DNA of 64,000 nucleotides, from the NCBI GenBank assembly GCA_900766005.1, contig CAAFTU010000040.1:42327-106326 (forward strand), given 5' to 3'. Below, piece by piece: positions 1-9,002 of the stretch. This stretch comes from an uncultured Bacteroides sp. (GTDB lineage Bacteria; Bacteroidota; Bacteroidia; Bacteroidales; Bacteroidaceae). Every line of letters begins with the position of its first letter. The stretch's first letter is position 1. A program made the position numbers and the translations under genes. The notes beneath the pieces were generated by a model. That model saw nothing but the letters and a program-made list of their open reading frames with translations. It made no database searches and had not been told where the DNA came from.

Positions 1-2100
1 TTCCAGCTGCTGCATCGTTTCCAGTTCAGCCCGCTTTTGCTCTACCATGATGGCGAGCCGTTCCTCTTCATTGCCGTAGGCTTCTGCCAACTGCGTTTCA
101 AACTGCACCCTCATTGCATCTTGCTGCTTCTGATATATGTCGTTTTGATGTGCAGTAATCAGGTCGTCCATCTGCTTGTTGTACTTTTCCCGAATGGCGA
201 GTTTCATCTCTTCCGTCAGCTCGGTGTTCGCCAGTTCAGCATCGCGCATCGCTATCAGCCGTTGCATCTCCAACTGATATTCCTGCTCCGTCCCTTCCTT
301 GACTGCTTCCAATTTAGCTTCAATCAGCTGCTTTTTCTGCTCGATTTCGGCTTTTAGTTCATCATCTGATAACTTCTTCAAGTCATTCACTTTCTGTTGC
401 TCTATCGCCGTAATCTGCTGCTTGATGCTTTGGCGCATTGAAGTAGTCAAATCTGCTTCCGTCCTCAAACGCAACTTTAAATCTTCGATTTGCCTGTTAT
501 AGTTACGCTCAATCTCGATGCGTTGTTTTTCTCGATCATCCTGCACCAGCTTCAACATCTCATCTTCGGCCTTGCGCACCTCTTCAAGTTCCTTAGCACG
601 TATCTCCTTCCCTTTCTCGTATGCCGCTTTTGCTGCATCCGCTTTCGCTTTCTCTGCCGCCAGGTTCTCCTGCTTGATGGTGTTTTCCTGTTCCAGCAGT
701 TCACGCGTTTTATCAAAGTATTCCCTGCGCTTGTTGTAGACCTCCGCTTCCAGCCTTGCCAGTTCTTCGTTTGTCGCTGCATCATTATCAGCCCATTCCG
801 ATTCAATCTGCAAAGCCTTCAATCTTCTTTCAGCTAAATCTACGTTTCTCTTCGCTTGTTCTTCTTCCAGCCTGTTAGCTTCTTGTACGTACTTTAATCT
901 TTCTTCTGCCGAGTATTTTTCCTTATCTTTGGCTTTCGTCCTGAGTTCTGACACCGCAAGCGCATCCTTAGCGTTCTGGACTTCATCTTTCCTGCTTTGT
1001 TGCTCAATTGCTATCTTTTCTTTCTCCAGTTCTATCGCTTCCGCCATCTGCTTGTTAGATTCAGCGAAATGCTTACCCACAACGGGCAGCTTTTCCGACA
1101 TCTTACTGAGCCATCCAAGCAGCTTGCCGCCGCCCTCTACAACATACAAAATAGCACCTGCAAACTCTTGTACAATCCTTATGCCCTCATTGAGCAACCG
1201 ATTGAACGGTGCCATAGCTTTAGCCCACCGATTTGTATTTGTTTCGCTGGATGTGATACCCTTAACTACAGCCATGAGAGCAGCGGCCACAAGTCCGAGG
1301 AAAGCAACAACCGGATTGGCCATCAAAGCCAACATCTGTTTACCAAGAAGTTTAACTCCTGCTGCAGCTTTCTTCGCTCCCTCCGTCAGAGAGCCGAGCT
1401 GCTGTGCGGCCTTAATCAATGAAGCATCCAGCCCAACACCTGCGGAAATAAAGCCCAACACGTCACCGCTTGCCTTTTCTGCTGCATCACCGAACAAATC
1501 TAACTGCAACTGCGTATCTTCAATAGCTTTCTTTTGTTTTTTTGCTGCTTTTGAATTAGCTCCCTGCGCTTGTACCAGCTGCTCGTACTTTTGTTTCTGT
1601 CGCTCCAACTTGCTTTCGAGCGATTGAAAAAGCGGAGCTAACGATTCTTCATAGTTTCCTACGTTACGATAATACCTCTTTGTCGCTTCCTCTGCTTCTT
1701 TCAGTTCGTCAGTTACTTTGTTAATGTGCGCTTGCAGTTCCTTGCCCTTTGCGCCCTCTCTCTCTGCCCTGCTCAGTTCATCATATGCTGCCGTTGCGTT
1801 CGATAATTCAGCGCGCAAAGCCTTCAAGCTACCTTCCTTTTCCTTTTCAACTTTGAGTTGATTCTGGACGGCTTTTGTCGTAGTTCTGATAACCTCAGTG
1901 TATTGCTGAGATTGCATTTTCGATTCAGCCATTCTCAGATTGTATTCCTCTCTGCTGATAGCCCCGCTTCTCAGTTCGTCACGCAAATCGCTTTCGCTTT
2001 CTTTCAACTCGTCCAGCTTCGTTCTATATTCCGCAATCTTGCGTATTGCATCATTGTAATTTATCTTAATGTCTAAGATTCTTTCATCGTTCTCAGCCAT
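1..2100 (-). CDS. Phage tail tape-measure protein (partial, C-terminus outside window)
   Basis: Open from an ATG at 2100 to the window edge with no in-frame stop, giving at least 700 residues. The N-terminal 200 or so residues and the distal part are charged, heptad-rich coiled coil (Glu, Lys, Gln, Ala). Between them, encoded around 1100-1450, lies a hydrophobic segment with the pattern LALMANPVVAFLGLVAAAL, followed by VKGITSSETNTNRWAK. Hydrophobic patches inside a long coiled coil are characteristic of tape-measure proteins, which set tail length and thread the membrane at DNA entry. It follows the 622-residue structural gene by 3 bases. Function is inferred from architecture and position, not from a catalytic motif. 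Confidence 0.85.
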   Translation of the reverse strand, partial: MAENDERILDIKINYNDAIRKIAEYRTKLDELKESESDLRDELRSGAISREEYNLRMAESKMQSQQYTEVIRTTTKAVQNQLKVEKEKEGSLKALRAELSNATAAYDELSRAEREGAKGKELQAHINKVTDELKEAEEATKRYYRNVGNYEESLAPLFQSLESKLERQKQKYEQLVQAQGANSKAAKKQKKAIEDTQLQLDLFGDAAEKASGDVLGFISAGVGLDASLIKAAQQLGSLTEGAKKAAAGVKLLGKQMLALMANPVVAFLGLVAAALMAVVKGITSSETNTNRWAKAMAPFNRLLNEGIRIVQEFAGAILYVVEGGGKLLGWLSKMSEKLPVVGKHFAESNKQMAEAIELEKEKIAIEQQSRKDEVQNAKDALAVSELRTKAKDKEKYSAEERLKYVQEANRLEEEQAKRNVDLAERRLKALQIESEWADNDAATNEELARLEAEVYNKRREYFDKTRELLEQENTIKQENLAAEKAKADAAKAAYEKGKEIRAKELEEVRKAEDEMLKLVQDDREKQRIEIERNYNRQIEDLKLRLRTEADLTTSMRQSIKQQITAIEQQKVNDLKKLSDDELKAEIEQKKQLIEAKLEAVKEGTEQEYQLEMQRLIAMRDAELANTELTEEMKLAIREKYNKQMDDLITAHQNDIYQKQQDAMRVQFETQLAEAYGNEEERLAIMVEQKRAELETMQQLE

Positions 2101-2103
2101 AAT

Positions 2104-3972
2104 TTAGATTTTAATCAGTTTAACATCACATATTGAATCTCCCTTTGTTTTTATGTCTATAATTGCAAAGTAGCTGCCGTACTGCCCGATATACACAGGT
2201 ACATCCATTCGAATATCGCGCAGATCAATATCACTGAGCCTTATCTGCTCCGTGATAACCTTTGCCTGTGTCATAATCTGCTTGTAACTGCCGTAATACT
2301 TTGATATCAGTGTTGGCCATGCTAGCCCGGCGAACCTTCCAATATTCGCAGTCCCGTGCTTGATCAATATGCGAGGGTCTGTCTTATCGTATTCCAATTC
2401 CCCCTTATCATTGTAAGAGTAAAGAGGAATAAAAGCAAGGCCAAATCGCTCATCGCAAGCGGCAAACGGTAGTTTAGCTGCATCTTTATCTTTTTCCAAA
2501 GTTTCATCTTCAATGCGTATTTCGCCATTATAACTTTCCCGGAGCTTGTTATTATCCTTGTATTTGAAATTATTATATTGAGCTACATTACCCGGCCTGT
2601 ATTCAATCTTTTTAGGTGCTACGTACTTGTAAGAGTTTACGATTCTTCCGGTCCACTCTACTGCCTTGCTCTTGTTCTGCAACAAAACATCAAAAGAAAT
2701 CATTCTTATTGTGTCTTTTCCCTTGGATACGGCAAATAAACCAAGCATCTGCATAATAGCTTTGACATAATCCAGTTGTTTGATTTCCGGCAAATTAGGT
2801 ACAAAATAGAAAAGACCTTCATTAGGATTATCAATTTGAAGTTTTACCTCTTCAACCTCTGTTGAGAATGTTAGCGAACCGCTTGGGTTATTATGAAATA
2901 CTATCCCTGACGGTCCACCCCTCAAAGCGAAGTCAACATATACATCTTGGGCGGTTATAACATCTGATTGATTGTCTATATGATAATACATATCATAGAC
3001 ATTCCCGGATATATGCTGTATGCGTTCAGGAGATACAGATAGCAGCTCAAAGTCTACACGAAGCAAAAGAACAAAGCACAGTCCGTCCGGCACTCCGTTT
3101 GGGGATGTTACACGTATTTTAAGGTCTCCTTTTACATTGATTTTTGCATTACTTACATTCGCTTTAAATGCGCTTGTTTCCTGTTCGTACCCTTGATAAT
3201 CCAGAACCTTTGTTTCAAACTTGCCGCAATGGCTCTTATATTTTCCGTGCTTTTGCATATCCATGAAAAACCACGCGACATGATACGGCAAAGGTTCATC
3301 ACCGAACCCTGCACCAATACGTCTAATAGGAAGTGTTATTGTAGACTTCTTGATTAATTCCCCTGCATCATTGCGTGTTAGTAGTGGAATCTTTAATTTA
3401 TCAAGCATATCAACCCTATCGGCTGCAATATCAAACGCGATACCGCTGTCTTTTGATATCTTATCCAGCACCCACTTTGCACTGACAGCAGGATGATACC
3501 ACACGCTCGGCTCGCCCTCCCTGAATCCGTAATCTACATGCAGATAGATGGCACGTTCTTCTTTCTTCCAGATAACTCTCTCGTTTACGTTATCTACGTT
3601 GTAGCTAAGGTCTGTCAGTTTTTTATCGCCCTTAATAAGATTCTGCAGGTTGCTCCCTGCGCCCCACGACAGAGCGATATTGATACTATCATCTACCCCA
3701 GTGAGCACGACATTTGCATCAGATATTATCTCAACTCCATTACGCAGCAGCCTGCCGCGGTGGTTGAGATAAGGGAACTTTGTACCGCTGAATGGAGAGC
3801 CTGCGCACTCTATCAGAGCGAGATTTTTAGCCGTTTTAGGCAGCCTGATAGTGTAGCTGTTATTGCTGACTATCTTACTGATATCCGTCAGCAGATTACT
3901 CTTAAAGTTGAGGGAGATATTAGCATCTCCCAAATCAACCAGCTTATCATCTATGTATAATTCGTGTCTCAT
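2104..3972 (-). CDS. Phage structural protein, tail/baseplate type
   Basis: A 622-residue soluble protein, rich in beta-type sequence, starting MRHELYIDDKLVDLG. It has no signal peptide or membrane segment. It overlaps the end of the 336-residue gene by 4 bases (ATGA) and lies just upstream of the tape-measure gene, so it belongs to a co-translated tail module. Proteins of this kind are usually labelled virion structural or minor tail in Bacteroides prophages; I see no motif that fixes its exact role. Position suggests tail tip, baseplate or tail tube rather than head. Confidence 0.7.
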   Translation of the reverse strand: MRHELYIDDKLVDLGDANISLNFKSNLLTDISKIVSNNSYTIRLPKTAKNLALIECAGSPFSGTKFPYLNHRGRLLRNGVEIISDANVVLTGVDDSINIALSWGAGSNLQNLIKGDKKLTDLSYNVDNVNERVIWKKEERAIYLHVDYGFREGEPSVWYHPAVSAKWVLDKISKDSGIAFDIAADRVDMLDKLKIPLLTRNDAGELIKKSTITLPIRRIGAGFGDEPLPYHVAWFFMDMQKHGKYKSHCGKFETKVLDYQGYEQETSAFKANVSNAKINVKGDLKIRVTSPNGVPDGLCFVLLLRVDFELLSVSPERIQHISGNVYDMYYHIDNQSDVITAQDVYVDFALRGGPSGIVFHNNPSGSLTFSTEVEEVKLQIDNPNEGLFYFVPNLPEIKQLDYVKAIMQMLGLFAVSKGKDTIRMISFDVLLQNKSKAVEWTGRIVNSYKYVAPKKIEYRPGNVAQYNNFKYKDNNKLRESYNGEIRIEDETLEKDKDAAKLPFAACDERFGLAFIPLYSYNDKGELEYDKTDPRILIKHGTANIGRFAGLAWPTLISKYYGSYKQIMTQAKVITEQIRLSDIDLRDIRMDVPVYIGQYGSYFAIIDIKTKGDSICDVKLIKI

Positions 3973-4979
3973 ATCATTTGATTAATCGTTTCCGGCATGG
4001 TAATAGTTAGCTCTAAATCCTGCAGATCCATCTCCTTAACAGACAGCGTTGACTGTTCAACCTGCACGGGCACCCAATTCGCCCAGCCGTTCACCTCGCC
4101 CTGATACATATCCACGAACGGCGAACCGATGATGCTCAGAAGCAGGCCGCACGTATCTCTGTCTACGAGATAAGCACACACCTTGACTGATGCTTGCACC
4201 TTCTTCCCCTGCACCTGCATCCGGCCATACACTGCGCGATTGTTATCTGAAATCTCCTGCCCCTCTTTTGCTATCTTGTACGTAGTTTCCCCTCGCTTGA
4301 ATAACCAGTACAGCACACGCCCCTGCCTATCCGTCCAGCGCAGATAAACACCATCGGTGCGGTCGTCAAATTTGAGCGTAATACGTGCATCTCCAGCGAT
4401 GGGCTTAAACTCTCCGATTGTCGTATACAGATAGGACATTGTTTGCTGCTGCGCTTTGCTGTCAATCCTCACTACAGCCGTCTCCGTGTCAGGCTTGATA
4501 TAGTAATCTAAATCTGCATTTTCGTACATCATATCCGATGTTATCTGCTCTTCCTTACCTCCATCGACCTGCAAATAGTAATAGTTGTCAGACGGATTAA
4601 AAACCGTCACTGTCCACGGAAGATTGCGGAAAATCGTCAGCTCTTGGTTGAGAGGATAAAACACCTCGCCCGGCTGGATAGCTCCCCACACTACCGTCGT
4701 CAATATTGTAGTAGAATCTACACTATCGCCAACATCTATCGTTATCAACTGACACAAATCTTCCATCGGTTTAGATACAGACAGGTAAGCGCGAATGTAT
4801 TCTGATATATCTACTTCACCGCTCCCGTTATGTACCTGTATAACTCCTTTGATTTTTCTTTCAATAGTAAACCAAAATTCGCCACTGTCCGCTCTTATTC
4901 CCAGCAAGATAGGGTTAAACGCAAAACAAACCTCATCTGGATAATATACCTCATTATTTCCTAAATGTTCACTTCTCAT
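3969..4979 (-). CDS. Phage structural protein (tail module)
   Basis: 336 residues, mostly beta-type sequence, with an N-terminal segment (FAFNPILLGIRAD) that reads like the start of a beta-sandwich structural domain. It overlaps both neighbours by 4 bases (ATGA at 4976-4979 and 3969-3972), showing translational coupling within the tail module. It has no enzymatic motif and no signal peptide. Possibly a tail-tube, distal-tail or baseplate component; the assignment rests on gene order only. Confidence 0.62.
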   Translation of the reverse strand: MRSEHLGNNEVYYPDEVCFAFNPILLGIRADSGEFWFTIERKIKGVIQVHNGSGEVDISEYIRAYLSVSKPMEDLCQLITIDVGDSVDSTTILTTVVWGAIQPGEVFYPLNQELTIFRNLPWTVTVFNPSDNYYYLQVDGGKEEQITSDMMYENADLDYYIKPDTETAVVRIDSKAQQQTMSYLYTTIGEFKPIAGDARITLKFDDRTDGVYLRWTDRQGRVLYWLFKRGETTYKIAKEGQEISDNNRAVYGRMQVQGKKVQASVKVCAYLVDRDTCGLLLSIIGSPFVDMYQGEVNGWANWVPVQVEQSTLSVKEMDLQDLELTITMPETINQMI

Positions 4980-5437
4980 TGTATTTCGCTGTTTAAATGT
5001 ATGTGCTCAATCTCTTTATCAAGGACACCGAACACTCTGTTCATAATATTTTCTATTGTTTTCTCCACCTCATTAGAGTAGATGTCGGTCCGGCCACCAT
5101 TGCGGTAAAGCCGCGTGCCCTCTCTCGCTATCTTCCGCGCAACGAGATAGGCGAACGATTTAGGATTATCTACCTGTATACCCTTGTCTTTAGTCCATTG
5201 AAGGATTATTTGGTAGAATCCTTGCGGCACTCTTCCGGGCTTCCTACCAGTTTCGAGTGTCCCGAACGCCCTCCGGCCGTACAGCGTAGCTGCATCATCT
5301 GTCACCTCAACTCGCAGACTTCTCGCGGTCTTCCCCGATGCGACCTGTCCGGCTGCAACATGATTGTTGATGATGCGCTTTTTCAGATCCTCCAGCTCTT
5401 CCGAAAGTACCTGCTTTATCTCCGCCCTCTTATCCAT
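4976..5437 (-). CDS. HK97 gp10-like head-tail or tail-completion protein
   Basis: 153 residues. After an N-terminal helix come GKTARSLRVEV, LYGRRAFGTLETGRKPG and a C-terminal helix ending in an acidic tail. The pattern of a helix followed by SGKTARSL, an aromatic/Gly turn and a G-rich loop resembles the HK97 gp10 family, which completes the neck or tail of siphoviruses. It is coupled to the 336-residue gene downstream by a 4-base overlap and has one base between it and the upstream gene. Assignment is by pattern and context and is only moderately secure. Confidence 0.58.
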   Translation of the reverse strand: MDKRAEIKQVLSEELEDLKKRIINNHVAAGQVASGKTARSLRVEVTDDAATLYGRRAFGTLETGRKPGRVPQGFYQIILQWTKDKGIQVDNPKSFAYLVARKIAREGTRLYRNGGRTDIYSNEVEKTIENIMNRVFGVLDKEIEHIHLNSEIQ

Positions 5438-5438
5438 A

Positions 5439-5870
5439 TCAGCACATCGGCACTCCTTGCACCTCTCTTAGCTGCAACTCTATGACAATACCCGTTATAT
5501 TTACATCCAGTTTGTCGTAGAACACAGAGTAATTGATATCATCGCTCACCCACTCGAACATACCGCTTTTGTTCACCTCCTTGATAAACTCCACGGCCAG
5601 CCCCTTGCACCTCTCTATAACTTCATCATTCATTTTCCCGTCAAAGTCATATTCCGTCTTGTCAGCAAACGCAATCATGCAATTAGGATAGTCTTTCAGC
5701 ATCGTGCGCCCGATATGGAATTTGCCCGACACTGGAAGCAGGTTGATGATGGCAGGGAGCGGCAGTTTATCAAGCCGCACATTAGCCGTCGCCCAATTGT
5801 CAAACAGATAGGTAGCACCCGGCACCTTCTCTGCTATCTTCGCTATTTTCTTTTCTACGCTTTCTTTCAT
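5439..5870 (-). CDS. Phage tail-module protein, possible tail terminator
   Basis: 143 residues, alpha/beta. It begins with a helix (MKESVEKKIAKIAEK) and contains ATANVRLDKLPLPAIINLLP and a C-terminal strand pattern (VNITGIVIELQLREV). Size, position before the gp10-like gene and alternating fold are compatible with a tail-terminator protein, but no diagnostic motif is seen. It overlaps the upstream 178-residue gene by 4 bases. Confidence 0.5.
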   Translation of the reverse strand: MKESVEKKIAKIAEKVPGATYLFDNWATANVRLDKLPLPAIINLLPVSGKFHIGRTMLKDYPNCMIAFADKTEYDFDGKMNDEVIERCKGLAVEFIKEVNKSGMFEWVSDDINYSVFYDKLDVNITGIVIELQLREVQGVPMC

Positions 5871-6403
5871 TTCTTCATCGCATATATTGTTTGTAATCTC
5901 CTTTCAAACTTTATCTTTTCCGCATCCATCTGCATAACCTTCAGCACTCGCACCCACGGCACACTCTCCACCTGCGTGTGGTCAGTAATACCCATGCGGG
6001 TAGCATAGTAATCCAGCAGGCCGAAAACGCCAAACGACATCCGCTCTACTCCTGCTTTCGTTTCTTCCGCAGTTGGCTCCACGCTCGCAGATCCAAACAG
6101 CTCGTTTATCTTCGTCACCTCGTCAGCGGTCCACCTGCAAAAGGCAAGCACACTCTCCAGCCTGCATTCGTTCACCTGCTTTTCGTTCAGATCCAGGATA
6201 ACAGCACAAGGGACATAGACGCACTCAGCAGCGTTCGTTATGCCCTGCAGCTGCATCAGCTGACCCATCGTGATATCATCCAGCGAATCCGGCACTCTCA
6301 CACCTCCCAGGACGGAAGGTTTCTTCAATCCGCCTAACGCTTGCTGTATATCCTCCACGTTAGCGATAATATCGTTCATGATAATAAATTCTTTTACCGT
6401 CAT
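5867..6403 (-). CDS. Phage protein, possible tail assembly chaperone
   Basis: 178 residues, mainly helical, acidic, with DSLDDITMGQLMQLQGI near the middle and a basic C-terminus (EKIKFERRLQTIYAMKK). Its start ATG overlaps the terminase stop as ATGA at 6400-6403. Small helical acidic proteins upstream of the tape measure are often tail assembly chaperones, but here the gene sits directly after terL, so the guess rests on composition. An internal ATG at 6379 is an alternative start. Confidence 0.45.
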   Translation of the reverse strand: MTVKEFIIMNDIIANVEDIQQALGGLKKPSVLGGVRVPDSLDDITMGQLMQLQGITNAAECVYVPCAVILDLNEKQVNECRLESVLAFCRWTADEVTKINELFGSASVEPTAEETKAGVERMSFGVFGLLDYYATRMGITDHTQVESVPWVRVLKVMQMDAEKIKFERRLQTIYAMKK

Positions 6404-7578
6404 ATCTCACCCAATTTTGCCCGTGGCCGTCTGATGATAGGTCGCTTTGATAACTTGTTCAACGCAACGTATCTAACAGCATCTAAGGCATGATTATACT
6501 TATCAATAGGCACATTAAGCAGCTCGCCCGTTATCTTGTCCTCCTTCCACTTGTAGTTGCGGATTTCGTTGATCAGATTGAGCGACCTCTTTGTTACGTT
6601 CATCTTGTACCTCTGCAATATCTGTATCCCGGCACGAATCGAATCAGCCCCCTTAATAGCAGGCTCTATCCATCTCACACCGTAGTTTTTTATCTCTGCT
6701 ATTGATTTCTGCTCTGCCGAATCGGCAACTGTGCACCCCGGCAGCGGGCGCAGGAACTCAGCAATCTTATCGTTAGTCAAGTTGATGCGATAACACCTCT
6801 CATCAAGCCACAACTCGCCATCTGCCCGGTAGACATCTACGATTGCCGTTGGGTCGTTGGTAAATCCGAAGTCCAGCCCACGGCCAACCAGCTCTGCGTA
6901 ATCGGGTATAGCATCCACCTGCTCCCAACGCTTGTATATCACACCCTGCGGCCTTCCCGTCAGCCCCAGCCCGTACACCTTCCACCAGTTCTCGTCATCC
7001 TTGTTGCTCTCAATTTCGGCAATCTGCACATCAGACAAAAACGGGTTATCTTTGTACGTAGAATGAATCTCTTTTGTGCTGTCCTTAGTTTGCACTCCCT
7101 TCAGCTCGTACCAGAACTCAGTATCCGGGTTCCAGTCGAGGAAAATGCACTCAGTTGTACGCACAGCCAGCTGGCGGTAAATCTCATAATCGATGCGGTT
7201 GCACTCGTTGATATAAAGCACATCCCTCTTTGACCCCTTGACCTTGCCCCAATCATCGGAAGAAAAGAAGCGAATCTTAGTGCCGGAGTTGAATGTATAA
7301 ACGTGATCAGACAGGTTGCTCTCATAATCCACACCATCAACGAGCTGCTCTCTGTCGAGAATCTCGTTGAAGTCATTCAGCGCACCTCTTTTCAGATGCG
7401 GCATGGATTCAGAAACGATGTCTATCTCCCTTATTTTCTTCCCTGCCACAGCAACGCTTATAAACAGCGAAACGAGGGAATACGTCTTACCTGAACGCGT
7501 TCCCCCTTTATTTGCAATGACCCGGTATCTTTCCAGCCACGCTGATAGATTCTGCTTATATACGTAAGTAGCCTGCAT
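6400..7578 (-). CDS. terL: Terminase large subunit
   Basis: 392 residues. The N-terminal ATPase has a Walker A loop GGTRSGKT near residues 25-32 and a Walker B-like strand LYINECNR near 122-129; WNPDTEFWYEL lies near 150. The C-terminal nuclease half carries GRGLDFGFTNDPTAIVDVY, with the first acidic metal ligand, and DAVRYVAL near the end, where the last acidic ligand is expected. This is the motor that cuts concatemeric DNA and packages it. It follows terS by 2 bases and overlaps the next gene. Length is typical of the short PBSX/Terminase_6 type. Confidence 0.95.
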   Translation of the reverse strand: MQATYVYKQNLSAWLERYRVIANKGGTRSGKTYSLVSLFISVAVAGKKIREIDIVSESMPHLKRGALNDFNEILDREQLVDGVDYESNLSDHVYTFNSGTKIRFFSSDDWGKVKGSKRDVLYINECNRIDYEIYRQLAVRTTECIFLDWNPDTEFWYELKGVQTKDSTKEIHSTYKDNPFLSDVQIAEIESNKDDENWWKVYGLGLTGRPQGVIYKRWEQVDAIPDYAELVGRGLDFGFTNDPTAIVDVYRADGELWLDERCYRINLTNDKIAEFLRPLPGCTVADSAEQKSIAEIKNYGVRWIEPAIKGADSIRAGIQILQRYKMNVTKRSLNLINEIRNYKWKEDKITGELLNVPIDKYNHALDAVRYVALNKLSKRPIIRRPRAKLGEI

Positions 7579-7580
7579 CC

Positions 7581-8132
7581 TTATACGTTTTCTATTTCGC
7601 TGATTAGTGCTGCATCCTGCTTGCTTTCTACAACGATATTAAGGCCGGATACCTTAGCGTTGACCTCTTGCTGTTGCCTTTCTACCAGCCCCAACTTGCG
7701 CGCTATGATATTAGCATTAAACACGCCAACGGATGCCCCCTCGAACTGCTGAGTTTCGATTATCTCCTCTATGCGTGTAATGATGTCAATAAAGCCTTTA
7801 TCGTTTTGCTCCCTCATATTATCCCTAAACGAATACCACCATGCCGTTGTAGCATCGCAATACAGACATAGCCCAGACAGCGTATAAGGTCTGCCGAGCG
7901 GTATAGCTTCCTGCTGTGTCTGCTGCTCATTCTCCGTTATTGTTTTTCGTCCTGACCTCCTTTGCTTTGGCACAGATTTCTGTACCGCTTTCTTCTGCAT
8001 CCACGGATGATCATCACACCACTGGAAGTACTCGCACGCTGCCGCCCACAGCAGTTCGGGAGATTTAAATAACTTATCCCTGCCGTGCTTGCTTCTCAGC
8101 TTCCAGAATTGATTTCCTACCGGTGCTGCCAT
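7581..8132 (-). CDS. terS: Terminase small subunit
   Basis: 183 residues. N-terminal KLRSKHGRDKLFKSPELLW leads into a helical region; a basic linker (KQRRSGRKT) is followed by YTLSGLCLYCDATTAWWYSF, a helix-turn-helix-like segment that would recognise the packaging site. Small terminase subunits in Bacteroides prophages have this arrangement. It lies 2 bases upstream of terL and 11 bases downstream of the putative glycosyltransferase gene. Confidence 0.85.
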   Translation of the reverse strand: MAAPVGNQFWKLRSKHGRDKLFKSPELLWAAACEYFQWCDDHPWMQKKAVQKSVPKQRRSGRKTITENEQQTQQEAIPLGRPYTLSGLCLYCDATTAWWYSFRDNMREQNDKGFIDIITRIEEIIETQQFEGASVGVFNANIIARKLGLVERQQQEVNAKVSGLNIVVESKQDAALISEIENV

Positions 8133-8143
8133 TTCTTTTCCTC

Positions 8144-9001
8144 CTATCTCTTTTTCAAACTCTCACTTACTATTTTGGGGACTGTGTTGTTCCATCGAAT
8201 TATATGGTGCAACCTTTGCGTTTCTGACGTGTTCCCCATCAATCCCACTTTTACGCTGGACGGCATCATCATGACTGTATAGAAACTCTTCACGTATGTG
8301 CCTTGCGACAGGTAGATGTCAGTCATACCGCCCTTCCCTGCCTGCGTTTGCTTTTGATTCAGCGCAACATAAGGTATTTGCAAAAACAGCTCTCCGCGGC
8401 TTCCCAGTGTGGTGTACGTGTTCACGTCCTCATTGATTCTGCCCACGAACTTGAACGGCCTGTCTGCATCGCAAATAAAGCTGTTCATTGCTTTTCTTTT
8501 CATCTTCTCGCAGCGTACAATGTCATTCCACTTTCCGCCCACGAAATCGCCCCTCTGCGCCATTGCCACCGTTGCAGCTTTAGCCACATCAAGGAAACGT
8601 ACCATCGCTTCCCAAATCACATCAAGGTTTTTAATCCCTCTCTGCATAACCTCTCCATCTCGGCCGTACGTGTACGAAAATTCTACGTAATCATCGTCCA
8701 GTTCGATGAAGTATTTATAGCCTAACTCTTTTGCAATATGGAAACAAGCATTGCGGGCGTAGATGATTGCTCTCCTATCATCGAAGTTATCTGCTTCGTC
8801 AAATGTTTTAGACTCGGCCAGCTTGTCGAACATATACACATCTTTGCCGTACTTCTGTTTATAGAGTTCGGCCTGCTTATCTTCGTTGTCAATGACGTAG
8901 ATAATCTTCCCGGTGTATCCACACTTCCGAAGCGTTTTATCTGTGCAGATGTTATCAGCCCGCCCATGCGTCAATATAAATGCTACAAAATCTTTCCTCA
9001 T
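8144..9001 (-). CDS. Putative phage DNA glycosyltransferase (TAGT/GREB1-type)
   Basis: 285 residues. It begins VAFILTHGRADNICT and has a Rossmann-like half with YTGKIIYVIDNEDKQ, then RRAIIYARNACF and a triple-acidic motif FIELDDDYVEF near residues 97-107, as expected for metal/nucleotide-sugar binding in GT-A enzymes. Later come GGKWNDIVRCEKMKRKA and VGRINEDVNTY. Families with this pattern (TET-associated glycosyltransferases) are predicted to decorate modified bases in phage DNA. It is one base from the ParB-like gene and just upstream of the terminase, a neighbourhood that fits DNA modification before packaging. Glycan and base specificity cannot be read from sequence. Confidence 0.68.
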   Translation of the reverse strand: MRKDFVAFILTHGRADNICTDKTLRKCGYTGKIIYVIDNEDKQAELYKQKYGKDVYMFDKLAESKTFDEADNFDDRRAIIYARNACFHIAKELGYKYFIELDDDYVEFSYTYGRDGEVMQRGIKNLDVIWEAMVRFLDVAKAATVAMAQRGDFVGGKWNDIVRCEKMKRKAMNSFICDADRPFKFVGRINEDVNTYTTLGSRGELFLQIPYVALNQKQTQAGKGGMTDIYLSQGTYVKSFYTVMMMPSSVKVGLMGNTSETQRLHHIIRWNNTVPKIVSESLKKR

Positions 9002-9002
9002 A

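Noticed and set aside
929..1627. Plus-strand Ser/Ala-rich frame
   Set aside because: Antisense to the tape-measure hydrophobic region; mirrors its Ala/Gly codons.
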